Source: Candidatus Kuenenia stuttgartensis
Lineage (GTDB): Bacteria > Pseudomonadota > Alphaproteobacteria > SMXS01
Assembly (NCBI GenBank): GCA_943329845.2
Contig: CALQFM020000021.1
Coordinates: 1-57,547, forward strand
Length of the DNA stretch: 57,547 nucleotides
Direction: 5' to 3'
Position 1 is the first letter of the stretch; each line of letters opens with the position of its first letter. The notes beneath the pieces are model-generated. The model was given only the letters and a program-made list of their open reading frames with translations, searched no databases and had not been told where the DNA came from. Shown here piece after piece: positions 1 through 9,245 of this stretch. The translations under genes were made by a program, and so were the position numbers.

Positions 1-138
1 CTCAAGGCCTTGCTGAGGCACGAGCCCGCACGAACCGTCGATGCTCTGATCGAGCGCATCGGCAGCATGCTCGACCGCTTCCTTCCGGCCGAGTGCGCCA
101 ACTTCTTCCAGGCAGCCGGTTATCAACGCTCAAAGTGA
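1..138 (+). CDS. IS630-family transposase, C-terminal end (partial)
   Basis: The frame is open from the first base and ends in TGA at 136-138, giving 45 residues. They read like the tail of IS630-type DDE transposases: a helix with RTVDALIERIG, then the segment PAECANFFQAAGY just before the stop. The catalytic DDE residues lie outside the window, so activity cannot be judged. The bases after the stop (139-210) contain no obvious gene and probably hold the element's right end, but I could not place its terminal repeat or TA target. It lies downstream of and convergent with recO. The family call rests on this short tail only. Confidence 0.72.
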   Translation, partial: LKALLRHEPARTVDALIERIGSMLDRFLPAECANFFQAAGYQRSK

Positions 139-210
139 AAATGCTCTAATAGATGAGTACCATGCACCTTTCGGACGCGCCATTCCAATCATTGCCAAAC
201 GACAATGAGT

Positions 211-927
211 TTAGCGCCGCAGCAACGCCAAAAACCTGTCCCGCGCGGGCGGCAGGCGCATGCGGTTGGGGACGTAGATGCTGCGCTCAAGGAAGTAGCC
301 CGTCAGGTCGAAGCCGGCCAGCATGCCGTCGGGCGTCGGATCGGTCAGCACCGGCAGCTTCAGCAGGCGCTCGGCATACTCGCCCGCCCCGGCCCGGCTG
401 ACCGCGCGGCCGGTGCGCGGCGAGACATAGGCCAGGTCGTCGGTCTGGCCGGTGACGGCGCAGGACGTCAGGTCGAGGCCGTAGCCCAGCGCGCCGAGGA
501 CGCCCAGCTCCCAATAGACCAGCGCGGCGGCGATGTGGGTGATGTCGGTGGCGTCGTCGCGCAGCAAGGCGATCACCGGCAGTGCGCCGAGGAACACTTC
601 CGGATGCGCCTCGCGTTCGGGCAGCGCGGTCGACGCCACGGCGCACAGCGAGGCCAGCGCCAGCAATCGGGTTGGATCGGACAGGACGGAAGCCGCGTTG
701 GCGTCGATCAGCTCCAGCGTGGCGGTGCCGAGATGCTCGGCGAGGCGTCCGCGCCAGGTGACAGCGACCCGGTTGCCCGCCTGCATCACGCCGCGCATGC
801 GGCCGCCCGAGCCGCCGCGCACCAGTCCCTTGTGGCGGCCATGCGAGCGGGTCAGCAGCTCGACGATGACGGAGGATTCGCCGTGCTTGGCGGCGCCGAG
901 GACCAGGGCTTCATCCGTCCACTCCAT
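211..927 (-). CDS. recO: DNA repair protein RecO
   Basis: RecO helps RecF and RecR load RecA at single-stranded gaps. The 238-residue product has the family length. It opens with the N-terminal OB-fold pattern (WTDEALVLGAAKHGESSVIVE, then HGRHKGLVRGG) and continues with an alpha-helical C-terminal domain ending in the usual RxxxxxLxLLRR-type tail. The four-cysteine zinc site of some RecO proteins is not visible, as is common in this class. It is the last gene of the minus-strand housekeeping run, starting 6 bases after the era stop, so it is very likely co-transcribed with era and rnc. Confidence 0.95.
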   Translation of the reverse strand: MEWTDEALVLGAAKHGESSVIVELLTRSHGRHKGLVRGGSGGRMRGVMQAGNRVAVTWRGRLAEHLGTATLELIDANAASVLSDPTRLLALASLCAVASTALPEREAHPEVFLGALPVIALLRDDATDITHIAAALVYWELGVLGALGYGLDLTSCAVTGQTDDLAYVSPRTGRAVSRAGAGEYAERLLKLPVLTDPTPDGMLAGFDLTGYFLERSIYVPNRMRLPPARDRFLALLRR

Positions 928-933
928 CGGCCC

Positions 934-1833
934 TCAATCGCTGTAGTCGAGGCCCATCTCGCGGTAGCGCTCGCGCTCGTCGCCCCAGCCCTTGCGCACC
1001 TTGACCTTGAGGAAAAGGTGCACCTTGCGGTCCATGATCTGCTCCAGCTCGCGGCGCGCCGCCTCGCCGATGTCCTTGATGGTCTGGCCGCCCTTGCCGA
1101 TAACGATGGGCTTCTGGCTGTCGCGCTCGACGAAGATCACCTGATGGACAGTGACGGAGCCGTCCTTGCGCTCTTCCCAGCTTTCGGTTTCGACCGTCGC
1201 CGCATAGGGCAGTTCCTGGTGCACGCGCAGGAACAGCTTCTCGCGGGTCACCTCGGCGCCCATCAGCCGCATGGGAATGTCGGAAAGCTGGTCCTCGGGA
1301 TAGAGCCATGGACCCACGGGCGCGCTCTCGGCGAAGAACCGCTTCAGGTCGCCGACGCCGTCGCCGGTCGTGGCCGAGATCATGAAGATGCGGCTGAACA
1401 GCTCGGTGCGGTTCAGCTCGTCGGCCAGTGACAGCAGCGAATCCCGCGGCACCAGATCAATCTTGGTCAGCAGCAGCACCGCCTTGCGGCCGGTATCCTT
1501 CAGGCCGTCGAGAACCAGCCGCACTTCCGGGTCGATCCGCTTCTTGGCGTCCACCAGCAGGCAAACCACGTCGGCGTCGGCCGCGCCCCAGGCCGCCGCG
1601 ACCATGGCCCGGTCGAGCCGCCGCTTCGGCGCGAAGATGCCGGGCGTGTCCACGTAGACCAGCTGCGCGTCGCCCTCGATGGCGATGCCGCGGATACGGG
1701 TGCGGGTGGTCTGCACCTTCTGGGTGACGATGGAAATCTTCTGGCCCACCAGCGCGTTGAGCAGCGTCGACTTGCCGGCATTCGGCGCTCCCAGCAGCGC
1801 GACGAAGCCGCATCGTGTCTGTCGTTCGGTCAT
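934..1833 (-). CDS. era: GTPase Era
   Basis: Era is an essential GTPase that binds the 3' end of 16S rRNA during 30S maturation. The 299-residue protein carries the G1 loop GAPNAGKST near residue 15, G3 DTPGIF, G4 TKID and a C-terminal KH domain with IGKGGQTIKDIG near residue 245. Length and domain order are standard. Its start codon overlaps the rnc stop (ATGA), which implies translational coupling, and recO follows after 6 bases. The rnc-era-recO cluster is one of the most conserved in Proteobacteria, so the assignment is secure. Confidence 0.98.
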   Translation of the reverse strand: MTERQTRCGFVALLGAPNAGKSTLLNALVGQKISIVTQKVQTTRTRIRGIAIEGDAQLVYVDTPGIFAPKRRLDRAMVAAAWGAADADVVCLLVDAKKRIDPEVRLVLDGLKDTGRKAVLLLTKIDLVPRDSLLSLADELNRTELFSRIFMISATTGDGVGDLKRFFAESAPVGPWLYPEDQLSDIPMRLMGAEVTREKLFLRVHQELPYAATVETESWEERKDGSVTVHQVIFVERDSQKPIVIGKGGQTIKDIGEAARRELEQIMDRKVHLFLKVKVRKGWGDERERYREMGLDYSD

Positions 1834-2504
1834 TCCGTTCCGTTCAGTCTGTCCAGCAGGCTTCGCGCCGCCGATTGTTCCGCCACGCGCTTGGATGCGC
1901 CCTTGCCCGTGGCCTCATGTTTCCTGCCGACGGTGACGCCGACGGTGAATTCGGGTTCGTGCGGCGGCCCGTCGCGGGAAATCTCGCGATAGGACGGCGC
2001 CGCCATGCCGCGCCCCTGCGCCCACTCCTGCAGCAGCGTCTTGGGATCCTTGTCCTTCAGCGCCACACCGGCGACGAGGTCCTGCCAGTGCTTCTCGACG
2101 AAGGCATGCGCCGCCGCGAAGCCGGAGTCCATGAACATGGCGCCAATCACCGCCTCGCAGCAGTCGGCAAGGATCGCCGGCTTCTGCCGCCCGCCATTGT
2201 CTTCCTCGCCCATCGATAGCCGCACATGTTGGTCGAGGCCGAGCCGCAGCAGGATCTGCGCCAGCGTCTCCTTGCGGACCAGCTCGTTGAAGCGGATCGC
2301 CAGCTCGCCTTCCTTGAAAGTCGGGTATTCGCGGTACAGCCGCTGGGCGATGATGGCGCCAAGCACCCGGTCGCCGATGAACTCCAGCCGCTGGTAGTTG
2401 GGCACGCCGGTGCAGGACGGATGGGTCAGCGCCTGCTCCAGCAGGGATGGATCGGCGAAGCGATAGCCGAGCAGCGCGTAGATATCCTCCAGGCTCTTCG
2501 ACAT
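1830..2504 (-). CDS. rnc: Ribonuclease III
   Basis: Endoribonuclease for double-stranded RNA, acting in rRNA and mRNA processing. The catalytic domain shows the signature EFIGDRVLG (usually EFLGD) and the second acidic motif DCCEAVIGAMFMD. The C-terminal dsRNA-binding domain begins at DPKTLLQEWAQG and ends at AARSLLDRLN. I start it at ATG 2504; an in-frame GTG at 2516 would add four residues. The stop overlaps the era start by 4 bases. lepB lies 92 bases upstream, in the usual alphaproteobacterial order lepB-rnc-era. Confidence 0.97.
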   Translation of the reverse strand: MSKSLEDIYALLGYRFADPSLLEQALTHPSCTGVPNYQRLEFIGDRVLGAIIAQRLYREYPTFKEGELAIRFNELVRKETLAQILLRLGLDQHVRLSMGEEDNGGRQKPAILADCCEAVIGAMFMDSGFAAAHAFVEKHWQDLVAGVALKDKDPKTLLQEWAQGRGMAAPSYREISRDGPPHEPEFTVGVTVGRKHEATGKGASKRVAEQSAARSLLDRLNGTE

Positions 2505-2596
2505 TACCCGTTCCACGCAACCAAGCCGTTGCCGATGCTACCAGCAAAGCGTCCGGATGCGGATATTTTACGGGCAGCGGCCGAGGTCAACCGCCA

Positions 2597-3436
2597 TCAC
2601 CCGATCAGGTTGAAGAAGCGGCCGTAGCGGATGGCGCCAAACCAGTTCCAGGGCTTCCACAGCGGCGCATCGCAATACTGGCCGCAGGTGGAGAAGAACA
2701 GTATGTCGGCCCGGCCGACCAGGTTCTCGGCCGGCAGGAAGCCGACGCCGGTCTGCGTCGGGAAGCGGCTGTCGGCCGAATTGTCGCGGTTGTCGCCCAT
2801 GGCGAAGTAATGGCCTTCCGGCACCAGGAACGGCCCCGCATTGTCGGCCGCCGATTCCATGCAGTCCTGGGTGCCGGGGAAATAGGCGCAGTCCAGGGTG
2901 TTGAAGCTGACGCCGTTAGGGAGTGTCTCGCGCACCTGCCTGTAGGTGAAGTTGCTGCCCTCGATGCCGCTCTCGCCCATGTTGAAGTCCTGGACCTGCT
3001 GGCGCTTCACCGGCTGGTCGTTGATGTAGAGGACGCCGTCGATCATCTCGATCTTGTCGCCGGGCAGGCCGACGATGCGCTTGATGAAGTCGGTCTTGTT
3101 GTCGGCCGGCCGCTTGAACACGGCCACGTCGCCGCGCGTGACCTGGCGTTCCAGGATGCGCCCCTTGAACGGAATGATGCTCATGGGCAGCGAATGCTGG
3201 CTGTAACCATAGGAGAATTTCGACACCAGCAGGTAGTCGCCAATCCACAGGGTCGGGTACATGGAGCCCGACGGAATGTTGAACGGTTCGTAGGCCACCG
3301 TGCGGAACGCCAGCGCGATCAGCACCGCCACCACGATGGTCGAGACGAACTCGGAGAAAGCGCCCTTCTCCTTCTTGCCTTTCTCGGCCGGCTTTTCGAC
3401 GTCGCCGGTCTTCGTGTCGCTCGCGGACTCTGACAT
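2597..3436 (-). CDS. lepB: Signal peptidase I
   Basis: Inner-membrane serine protease that removes Sec and Tat signal peptides. An acidic and lysine-rich N-terminal tail (about 28 residues) precedes one membrane segment (STIVVAVLIALAFRTVAY). The Ser box follows as IPSGSMYPTL, the Lys general base sits in DFIKRIVGLPGD, and the conserved GDNRDNSADSR box is near residue 220. At 279 residues it has one clear transmembrane helix, as in other alphaproteobacteria. It is 18 bases downstream of acpS in the same direction. Confidence 0.97.
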   Translation of the reverse strand: MSESASDTKTGDVEKPAEKGKKEKGAFSEFVSTIVVAVLIALAFRTVAYEPFNIPSGSMYPTLWIGDYLLVSKFSYGYSQHSLPMSIIPFKGRILERQVTRGDVAVFKRPADNKTDFIKRIVGLPGDKIEMIDGVLYINDQPVKRQQVQDFNMGESGIEGSNFTYRQVRETLPNGVSFNTLDCAYFPGTQDCMESAADNAGPFLVPEGHYFAMGDNRDNSADSRFPTQTGVGFLPAENLVGRADILFFSTCGQYCDAPLWKPWNWFGAIRYGRFFNLIG

Positions 3437-3455
3437 GCTGGCTTTCTCGCGGATG

Positions 3456-3878
3456 CTATTTCAACAGGCTGGCGTATTCGGCCGGGACGGCGGTGATCAG
3501 CACGATGGCCTGGGCCAGCGGAAAATCGTCGGTGATGGTCAGGTGCAGCTGTGCCACCATGCCCGGTGGCGTCATCTGCTCCAGTCGAATCTTGGCGCCG
3601 CCCGTCAGTTCCATGGTCGGGCGGCCGGACGGCAGGTTTACCACACCCATGGTGCGCCAGTGAACGCCGCGCCTGATGCCGGTGCCCAGCGCCTTCGAGC
3701 AGGCCTCCTTGGCCGCGAAGCGCTTGGCGTAGCTGGCGGCGCGATTCATCCGGCCGTCGGACTTCTTCTGTTCGATTTCGGTGAACACCCGGTCGACAAA
3801 GCGCTGGCCGAAGCGGTGCAGCGATTTCTCCACCCGCCGGATGTCGATGAGATCATTACCCAATCCTAGAACTATCAT
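3456..3878 (-). CDS. acpS: Holo-[acyl-carrier-protein] synthase
   Basis: Transfers 4'-phosphopantetheine from CoA to acyl carrier protein. The start is ATG 3878, giving [17 protein letters not shown], where the aspartate of GxDLxxIxR binds Mg; a longer frame to 3902 would add an unconserved leader. The second motif, [15 protein letters not shown], carries the KEA lysine and glutamate. At 140 residues it is of normal size. It lies between pdxJ and lepB with short gaps, matching the pdxJ-acpS-lepB-rnc order of many Proteobacteria. Confidence 0.96.
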   Translation of the reverse strand: MIVLGLGNDLIDIRRVEKSLHRFGQRFVDRVFTEIEQKKSDGRMNRAASYAKRFAAKEACSKALGTGIRRGVHWRTMGVVNLPSGRPTMELTGGAKIRLEQMTPPGMVAQLHLTITDDFPLAQAIVLITAVPAEYASLLK

Positions 3879-3891
3879 TGGCCCAGCTCGA

Positions 3892-4629
3892 TCATCGAGC
3901 ACTCCGCCGTCCGGCGTCCATCAGGGCGCGCATCTGCCGGATCACGGGGTCCAGCCCCTGGAAGATGGCCTCGCCGATAATGAAGTGGCCGATGTTGAGT
4001 TCAACCACGTTCGGGATCGCCGCCACCGCCTCGACCGTCTCGAAGTTGAGGCCGTGGCCCGCGTGGCATTCGAGGCCGAGGCGCAGCGCCGCCGCGGCGG
4101 CCTTCCGGATGCGTTCCAGTTCATGCTGCCGGTCCGCGCCTGTCGCCTTGGTGTAGGGGCCGGCGTGCAGCTCGACGATGTCGGCGCCGACCATGCGGGC
4201 CGCCTCCACCTCTTTTACGTCGGGATCGACGAACAGCGACACGCGGATGCCCTGGTCCTGCAGCCTGGACACATAGGGTCTGAGATGGTTCATGCCGGCG
4301 TGAACCGCGAGGCCGCCCTCGGTCGTCAGTTCCTGGCGCTTCTCGGGCACGAGGCAACAGGCGTGCGGCAGGATGCCGGAGGCGATGGCCAGCATCTCGT
4401 CGGTCGCGGCCATCTCGAAATTGAGCGGCAGGCCCACATCCTTCAGCGCCCGCATGTCGGCGTCGCGAATATGCCGGCGATCCTCGCGCAGATGGGCGGT
4501 GATGCCGTCGGCGCCTGCTTTCGCGGCCAGACGGGCCGCCTCGACCGGATCGGGATGGATGCCGCCGCGCGCGTTGCGCAGCGTCGCCACGTGATCCACG
4601 TTCACTCCAAGGCGGATGTGCTCGACCAC
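3892..4629 (-). CDS. pdxJ: Pyridoxine 5'-phosphate synthase PdxJ
   Basis: Makes pyridoxine 5'-phosphate from 1-deoxyxylulose 5-phosphate and aminoacetone phosphate. The recognisable N-terminus is [18 protein letters not shown], followed by [14 protein letters not shown] and the C-terminal [13 protein letters not shown]...[10 protein letters not shown] typical of the TIM barrel. The frame is open further upstream, but that extension lies wholly inside the rel gene. I therefore choose GTG 4629, two bases after the rel stop, which gives 245 residues, the family length. Confidence 0.96.
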   Translation of the reverse strand: MVEHIRLGVNVDHVATLRNARGGIHPDPVEAARLAAKAGADGITAHLREDRRHIRDADMRALKDVGLPLNFEMAATDEMLAIASGILPHACCLVPEKRQELTTEGGLAVHAGMNHLRPYVSRLQDQGIRVSLFVDPDVKEVEAARMVGADIVELHAGPYTKATGADRQHELERIRKAAAAALRLGLECHAGHGLNFETVEAVAAIPNVVELNIGHFIIGEAIFQGLDPVIRQMRALMDAGRRSAR

Positions 4630-4631
4630 GC

Positions 4632-6767
4632 CTAGCTCCGCACCCGTTCGACGGTCTCGACGACGGTCAGCGTGCGCAGCGCCGCGATGATCTCGGTCAG
4701 GTGCTTGACGTCCTGCACCTCCAGATCGATCAGCATGGTGAACACTTTCATACCGCGCTCGGTCAGCTTCAGATTGGTGATGTTGCCGTGGTTCTTGCCG
4801 ATCAGGGTCGAGATCTTGCCCAGCGCGCCGGGTTCGTTCTGCGACCGCACCTCGATCGACGCCAGATGATAGCCGTGGCGCGCCGCGTCGGGCTCCCACG
4901 ACAAGTTGAGCCAGGCGTCGGGATCCTCGGTGGCGGCGCCCAGCGCCTCGCAGTCGATGGTGTGGATGACCACGCCCTTGCCCGGCGTCACCACGCCGAC
5001 GATCCGGTCGCCAGGCACCGGATGGCAGCAGGTGCCCAAGGTCATGGCCACGCCCGGATTGGCGCCGCTGACCGGGATCGCGTACGGGCCGTCGCCAGGC
5101 AGCGGATCGTCGCCCTTGCGGCGGCGGTCGCGGCGGTTCTTCTCGCCCGGGAACTCGGCCTCGAGCACCTGGCGCACGGTGATGTTGCCCCGGCCCACTT
5201 CGATCAGCAGATCGTCGACGGTCTTCTCGCCCAGCACCTTGCAGGCAGGCTCGAGGTTCTGGTCGTTGAGATTGTAGCCGGCGCGGATGAAAGCGCGCTC
5301 GACCAGCTTCTGGCCCAGTTCGCGGTACTCGCCCCTGCCCTGGGACCGCAGGAACCGGCGGATGGCGGCGCGGGCACGACCGGACGCGACCATGCCTTCC
5401 CAGGCCGGTGATGGTGTCTGAGCCCGGGAGCGCACGATTTCCACCTGGTCGCCGTTGTTGAGCTCGGTCGACAGCGGCACCATGGTTCCGTTGACCTTGG
5501 CGCCGACCGTCGTGTGGCCGACGTCGGTATGCACCATATAGGCGAAGTCGATGGGCGTGGCGCCGCGCGGCAGGGTGATCAGGTCGCCCTTGGGCGTGAA
5601 ACAGAAGACCTGGTCGCTGTAGAGGTCGATCTTGGTGTGCTCGAGGAATTCCTCGGGGCTTTCCGCGTTCTCCAGCATCTCGATCATGTGCCGCAGCCAG
5701 CCGAACTGGCTGCCGTCCAGCTTCTGGGGCGTCTGCTGCTTGTAGCGCCAGTGCGCCGCCACGCCGTAGGTGGCGATGGCATGCATGTCACGGGTGCGGA
5801 TCTGGATCTCGATCCGCTGCCGCTCGGGTCCCAGCACGGTGGTATGCAGCGAGCTGTAGTTGTTGGGCTTGGGGTTCGAGATGAAGTCCTTGAACCGGCC
5901 CGGCACCGCGCGCCATTCGCTGTGCGCCACGCCGAGCGCCCGGTAGCACGCGTCGTCGTCCTCGACGATGACGCGGAACGCCATGACATCGGAGAGCTGC
6001 TCGAAGCTGACGTTGTCGCGCTGCATCTTGCGCCAGATCGAATAGGGCTGCTTTTGGCGGCCGAACACCTCCGCCTTCAGGCCCGCGCGCTTCAGCCGCG
6101 CCTCCAGCTCGTAGGTGATGCGGCCCTGGATGTTACCGGCCTTTTCGGTGAGGAAGTTCAGCCGCGCCACGATGGATTCGCGCGCGTCCGGGTTGAGGTA
6201 GAGGAACGCCAGATCCTCCAGCTCCGTCTTCATGGCCTGCATGCCGATGCGCTCGGCAAGCGGCGCGTAGATCTCGACCGTCTCCAGCGCGATGCGGCGG
6301 CGCTTGTCCGGGTTCTTGATGAAATGGAGCGTGCGCATGTTGTGCAGCCGGTCCGCCAGCTTGACCAGCAGTACCCTGATGTCCTTCGACATCGCCAGCA
6401 CGAACTTGCGGAAGTTCTCGGCCTGCTTGGCGTCCTCGGAGGACAGTTCAAGCTTCGACAGCTTGGTGACGCCGTCGACGAGCTGCGCCACTTCCAGGCC
6501 GAACAGGGATTCCACCTCTTCGTAGGTGGCGACCGTGTCCTCCAGCGTGTCGTGCAGCAGCCCGGTGACGATGGTCGCGTCGTCGAGCCGCATGTCGGTC
6601 AGGATGCCGGCAACTTCGAGGGGATGGAGGAAATAGGGATCGCCGGATGCGCGCTTCTGCGCGCCGTGCGCCCTCATCGAGAACACGTAGGCGCGGTCGA
6701 GCAGCTTCTCGTCCACATTGGGGTCGTAGGCGCGAACGCGCTCGACAAGCTCGTACTGCCGGATCAT
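4632..6767 (-). CDS. rel: Bifunctional (p)ppGpp synthetase/hydrolase (RSH)
   Basis: Makes and degrades (p)ppGpp in the stringent response. The 711 residues run HD hydrolase, synthetase, TGS, helical and ACT domains. The hydrolase HD motif is intact (GLLHDTLEDT near residue 70), which argues for an active hydrolase. The synthetase region includes YSSLHTTVLGP and carries RFKD, the RxKD form found in bifunctional Rel/SpoT enzymes rather than the ExDD of RelA. TGS starts near DQVFCFTPKGDLITLPRG and ACT covers the last 75 residues. A single RSH next to rpoZ is the usual alphaproteobacterial arrangement. Confidence 0.97.
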   Translation of the reverse strand: MIRQYELVERVRAYDPNVDEKLLDRAYVFSMRAHGAQKRASGDPYFLHPLEVAGILTDMRLDDATIVTGLLHDTLEDTVATYEEVESLFGLEVAQLVDGVTKLSKLELSSEDAKQAENFRKFVLAMSKDIRVLLVKLADRLHNMRTLHFIKNPDKRRRIALETVEIYAPLAERIGMQAMKTELEDLAFLYLNPDARESIVARLNFLTEKAGNIQGRITYELEARLKRAGLKAEVFGRQKQPYSIWRKMQRDNVSFEQLSDVMAFRVIVEDDDACYRALGVAHSEWRAVPGRFKDFISNPKPNNYSSLHTTVLGPERQRIEIQIRTRDMHAIATYGVAAHWRYKQQTPQKLDGSQFGWLRHMIEMLENAESPEEFLEHTKIDLYSDQVFCFTPKGDLITLPRGATPIDFAYMVHTDVGHTTVGAKVNGTMVPLSTELNNGDQVEIVRSRAQTPSPAWEGMVASGRARAAIRRFLRSQGRGEYRELGQKLVERAFIRAGYNLNDQNLEPACKVLGEKTVDDLLIEVGRGNITVRQVLEAEFPGEKNRRDRRRKGDDPLPGDGPYAIPVSGANPGVAMTLGTCCHPVPGDRIVGVVTPGKGVVIHTIDCEALGAATEDPDAWLNLSWEPDAARHGYHLASIEVRSQNEPGALGKISTLIGKNHGNITNLKLTERGMKVFTMLIDLEVQDVKHLTEIIAALRTLTVVETVERVRS

Positions 6768-6809
6768 GCCGTTGCTTTCAGCAATGTCCGGTCAGTGATA
6801 TGCCGGATG

Positions 6810-7226
6810 TTAGAGGTCTTCGTCTCCGTCAGCATCCAGGTCGTCAGCGCCGTCGATGTTCATCTCCTGCTCGACCTCGTCGCCGACAATGTCGGAGAAC
6901 ACCTTGTGGAGGCTGTCGGCCGTCAGTTCCTCATGCACGGCCGAAAGCTGGCGGCCGGCGAATTCCAGGCTCAGTTCGTCTTCCTCGGGCTCGTCGCGCT
7001 CGACATAGCGCTGCATGCTGCGGATGCGGGCCTCGCGCAGCTCTTCCGGGGTGATGGTGCCGTCGGCGATCTCGCGCAGGGCGACGACCGGATCCTTGTC
7101 GTTGTCGCGGTCGATGGTCAGCGGCGCGCCGGAGGAAATCTCCCGGGCGCGCTGGGCCGCGAGCAGCACGAGCTCGAAGCGGCTGGGAACCTTCTGGACG
7201 CAATCTTCAACGGTAACGCGGGCCAT
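6810..7226 (-). CDS. rpoZ: DNA-directed RNA polymerase omega subunit
   Basis: Small RNA polymerase subunit that folds on the beta' C-terminus. The N-terminus [19 protein letters not shown], then [12 protein letters not shown] and [12 protein letters not shown], is diagnostic. At 138 residues it is longer than the E. coli protein because of an acidic C-terminal tail ([11 protein letters not shown]), common in this class. A strong Shine-Dalgarno AGGAG (minus strand of 7234-7238) sits 7 bases before the ATG. It precedes rel by 42 bases, so the two are probably co-transcribed. Confidence 0.97.
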   Translation of the reverse strand: MARVTVEDCVQKVPSRFELVLLAAQRAREISSGAPLTIDRDNDKDPVVALREIADGTITPEELREARIRSMQRYVERDEPEEDELSLEFAGRQLSAVHEELTADSLHKVFSDIVGDEVEQEMNIDGADDLDADGDEDL

Positions 7227-7266
7227 AAAGCCACTCCTAGTAACACATGCCGGGACGAAGGACCGT

Positions 7267-7295
7267 TACATAGGGACATAATGTACCAAAAGCAA
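7267..7295 (-). promoter_or_regulatory. Candidate sigma-70-type promoter for rpoZ-rel
   Basis: Reading the minus strand, TTGCTT (7295-7290) and TATGTA (7272-7267) are 17 bases apart, followed by about 30 bases of leader to the AGGAG and ATG of rpoZ. The spacing is ideal and the hexamers are fair matches. No transcription data support it. Confidence 0.4.
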
Positions 7296-7298
7296 CAT

Positions 7299-7838
7299 TT
7301 ACAGCCTCCTGACGTCATTCAGATCGGACAACTCACCTATGAGCGCATCGATGCCAGCACCGGTGACCGGATGACGCCAGTCGGGCGCCACGTCGCGCAG
7401 TGGCAGCAGCACGAAGCCACGCAGATGGGCACGCGGATGGGGCAGCACCAGGCCGCCGCCATCCGCGCCGGTCACCACCCCGCCATAGTCGATAAGATCG
7501 AGGTCGATGACCCGGGCCTCGTTGCGCCTCGCGCGCACCCGGCCGAACGCGTCCTCGATCCGGTGAAGCAGCGCCAGCAGGTCGGCCGGCCCGAGTTGGG
7601 TACCTACGCGGGCGACACCATTGACGTAGTCCGGCTGGTCCGAGCGCGGCACCGGGGCGGTGGCGTACCAGGCGGACCGCGCCTCGACAGTGACGCCGGC
7701 GGCCCGGAAAGCCGCCAAAGCGGCCTCCAGCGTCGCCTCCGGACCGCCGTGATCCGATGGCAGATTGGCCCCGAGGGCAACGAATATGGGGGGCGGCTTC
7801 CGTGTCACGATCGCGCGAGGCTCCAGCCTGACTGTCAA
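7299..7838 (-). CDS. folK: 2-amino-4-hydroxy-6-hydroxymethyldihydropteridine pyrophosphokinase
   Basis: HPPK transfers pyrophosphate from ATP to 6-hydroxymethyl-dihydropterin in folate synthesis. The core begins IFVALGANLPS, and the signature RRNEARVIDLDLIDYG holds the Mg-binding aspartates; the LPHPRAHLRGFVLLPL segment follows. The first ten residues before an in-frame GTG are unconserved, so the true start may be about 30 bases downstream of 7838. It sits 72 bases upstream of rpoZ with the candidate rpoZ promoter between. folP and folB are not present nearby. Confidence 0.94.
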   Translation of the reverse strand: MTVRLEPRAIVTRKPPPIFVALGANLPSDHGGPEATLEAALAAFRAAGVTVEARSAWYATAPVPRSDQPDYVNGVARVGTQLGPADLLALLHRIEDAFGRVRARRNEARVIDLDLIDYGGVVTGADGGGLVLPHPRAHLRGFVLLPLRDVAPDWRHPVTGAGIDALIGELSDLNDVRRL

Positions 7839-7959
7839 AATTACACTTCCATTGCCTGACGGGCGCGCATACTTTTTGCGTGGAAAGTCACGTCAGACTT
7901 TTCGACGCGTATCACGCATCAGCCAAAAAGACGCTTTTTTTCCAGGAGTGGCATTTATC

Positions 7960-8571
7960 ATGATCTTCTATCCGAGTGAGCGTATTGCCCTGTTCATTGA
8001 TGGCTCGAACCTGTTCGCCGCGGCGCGAACCCTGGGCTTCGACATCGACTACCGGGCGTTGCTCAACGAGTTCTCCAGCAAGGGCCACCTTGTCCGGGCG
8101 CTCTACTACACGGCGATTCTGGAAGACCAGGACTTCTCGCCGTTACGGCCGCTGGTCGACTGGCTCGACTACAACGGCTTCACCGTCGTCACCAAGCCGG
8201 CGAAGGAATACATCGATTCCACCGGCCGCCGTAAGATCAAGGGCAACATGGACATCGAGATCGCGGTGGACATCATGAGCCTGTCCGACCATCTCGACCA
8301 CATCGTCCTGTTCTCCGGTGACGGCGACTTCCGCCGCCTGATCGAGGCGGTGCAGCGGCGCGGCAAGCGCGTCTCGGTGGTCAGCACGCTGCAGACGCAG
8401 CCGGCGATGGTGGCGGACGAGCTTCGCCGTCAGGCCGACAGCTTCATCGAGCTGGCCGATCTGGCGCCGATGATCGCACGCGATCCGGCCGCCCGCGCCC
8501 AGTCGCAGGCCAACCGGGCCGCCCGTGAGCATGCCGCGGCACCGGCCGAGGCCGAGGACGTGCGGGCCTGA
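7960..8571 (+). CDS. NYN/PIN-like domain protein (LabA/DUF88 family)
   Basis: The 203-residue product has the NYN fold, a PIN-like predicted RNase. Acidic catalytic positions are visible in ALFIDGSNLF (residues 8-17), KGNMDIEIAVDIM and LFSGDGDFRRLIEAV, and the end RGKRVSVVS is also conserved. The C-terminal 35 residues are Ala-rich and disordered. I start at ATG 7960, which has CCAGGAGTGG just upstream. Family members are proposed to act in RNA turnover; the target is unknown. It is divergent from folK, with a 121-base intergenic region containing the short palindrome AAAAAG-ACG-CTTTTT (7924-7938). Confidence 0.9.
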   Translation: MIFYPSERIALFIDGSNLFAAARTLGFDIDYRALLNEFSSKGHLVRALYYTAILEDQDFSPLRPLVDWLDYNGFTVVTKPAKEYIDSTGRRKIKGNMDIEIAVDIMSLSDHLDHIVLFSGDGDFRRLIEAVQRRGKRVSVVSTLQTQPAMVADELRRQADSFIELADLAPMIARDPAARAQSQANRAAREHAAAPAEAEDVRA

Positions 8572-8593
8572 GGGTTCGCCCGGACTTTCACGC

Positions 8594-9241
8594 ATGCCGA
8601 CAGGCGCAGCCTCCGGTCCGTCCAGGGACTGCCCAATCTGCCCCAGGCTCGCGGGCCTGCGCCTGTCGCTTCGTGAACAGCATCCCGACTGGTTCAACGC
8701 GCCGGTCCCGTCGTTCGGCGATCCAGGCGCGCGGCTGGTCATCGTCGGCCTGGCGCCCGGCCTCAACGGCGCCAACCGCACCGGCCGGCCGTTCACCGGC
8801 GACTATGCGGGCGACCTGCTCTACCAGACTCTGCTGAAGCTGGGGCTGGCGGTTGGCGAATACCGTGCCGACCCGCGGGACGGCCTGACGCTGAAGGATT
8901 GCCTGATCACCAATTCCGTCCGCTGCCTGCCGCCGGCCAACAAACCGCTGCCCGAAGAGATCACCGCCTGCCGGCCGTTCCTTACGGGACAGCTCGACGC
9001 GGTTCCCTCGGCACGCGCCATAGTCGCGCTGGGCCGCATCGCCCATGAAAGCGTCGTGCGCTCCCGGGCCGGCAAGCTGAAGGATTACCCATTCGGTCAC
9101 GGGGCGCCGCACGGCCTGCCCGGCGGCCTGCGACTGTTCGACAGCTATCACTGCAGCCGCTACAACACCAATACGGGCCGGCTGACGGAAAAGATGTTCG
9201 TCGAGGTGATGACGGCCGCGCGGGACTTCGCGCTGGCCTGA
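8594..9241 (+). CDS. Uracil-DNA glycosylase, family 5 (UDGb-like)
   Basis: Excises uracil and related deaminated bases from DNA. Four cysteines fit the iron-sulfur cluster site: CPIC near the N-terminus, and CLITNSVRC in the middle. Motif A reads GLAPGLNGANRTGRPFTG, characteristic of type-5 enzymes rather than family 4, and motif B reads YHCSRYNTNTGRLT. The start at ATG 8594 (215 residues) avoids the 47-base overlap with the preceding NYN gene that a longer start would create. The 22-base gap to that gene suggests a two-gene unit of nucleic-acid maintenance functions. Confidence 0.93.
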   Translation: MPTGAASGPSRDCPICPRLAGLRLSLREQHPDWFNAPVPSFGDPGARLVIVGLAPGLNGANRTGRPFTGDYAGDLLYQTLLKLGLAVGEYRADPRDGLTLKDCLITNSVRCLPPANKPLPEEITACRPFLTGQLDAVPSARAIVALGRIAHESVVRSRAGKLKDYPFGHGAPHGLPGGLRLFDSYHCSRYNTNTGRLTEKMFVEVMTAARDFALA

Positions 9242-9245
9242 CCGG

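Noticed and set aside
153-401. Short plus-strand frame between the transposase tail and recO.
   Set aside because: Most of it lies antisense to recO and has no recognisable domain or ribosome site.
7924-7938. AAAAAG-ACG-CTTTTT as a terminator for folK or an attenuator for the NYN gene.
   Set aside because: The stem is only six base pairs of mainly A-T with a 3-base loop, and it is upstream of the NYN gene rather than downstream of a gene end.
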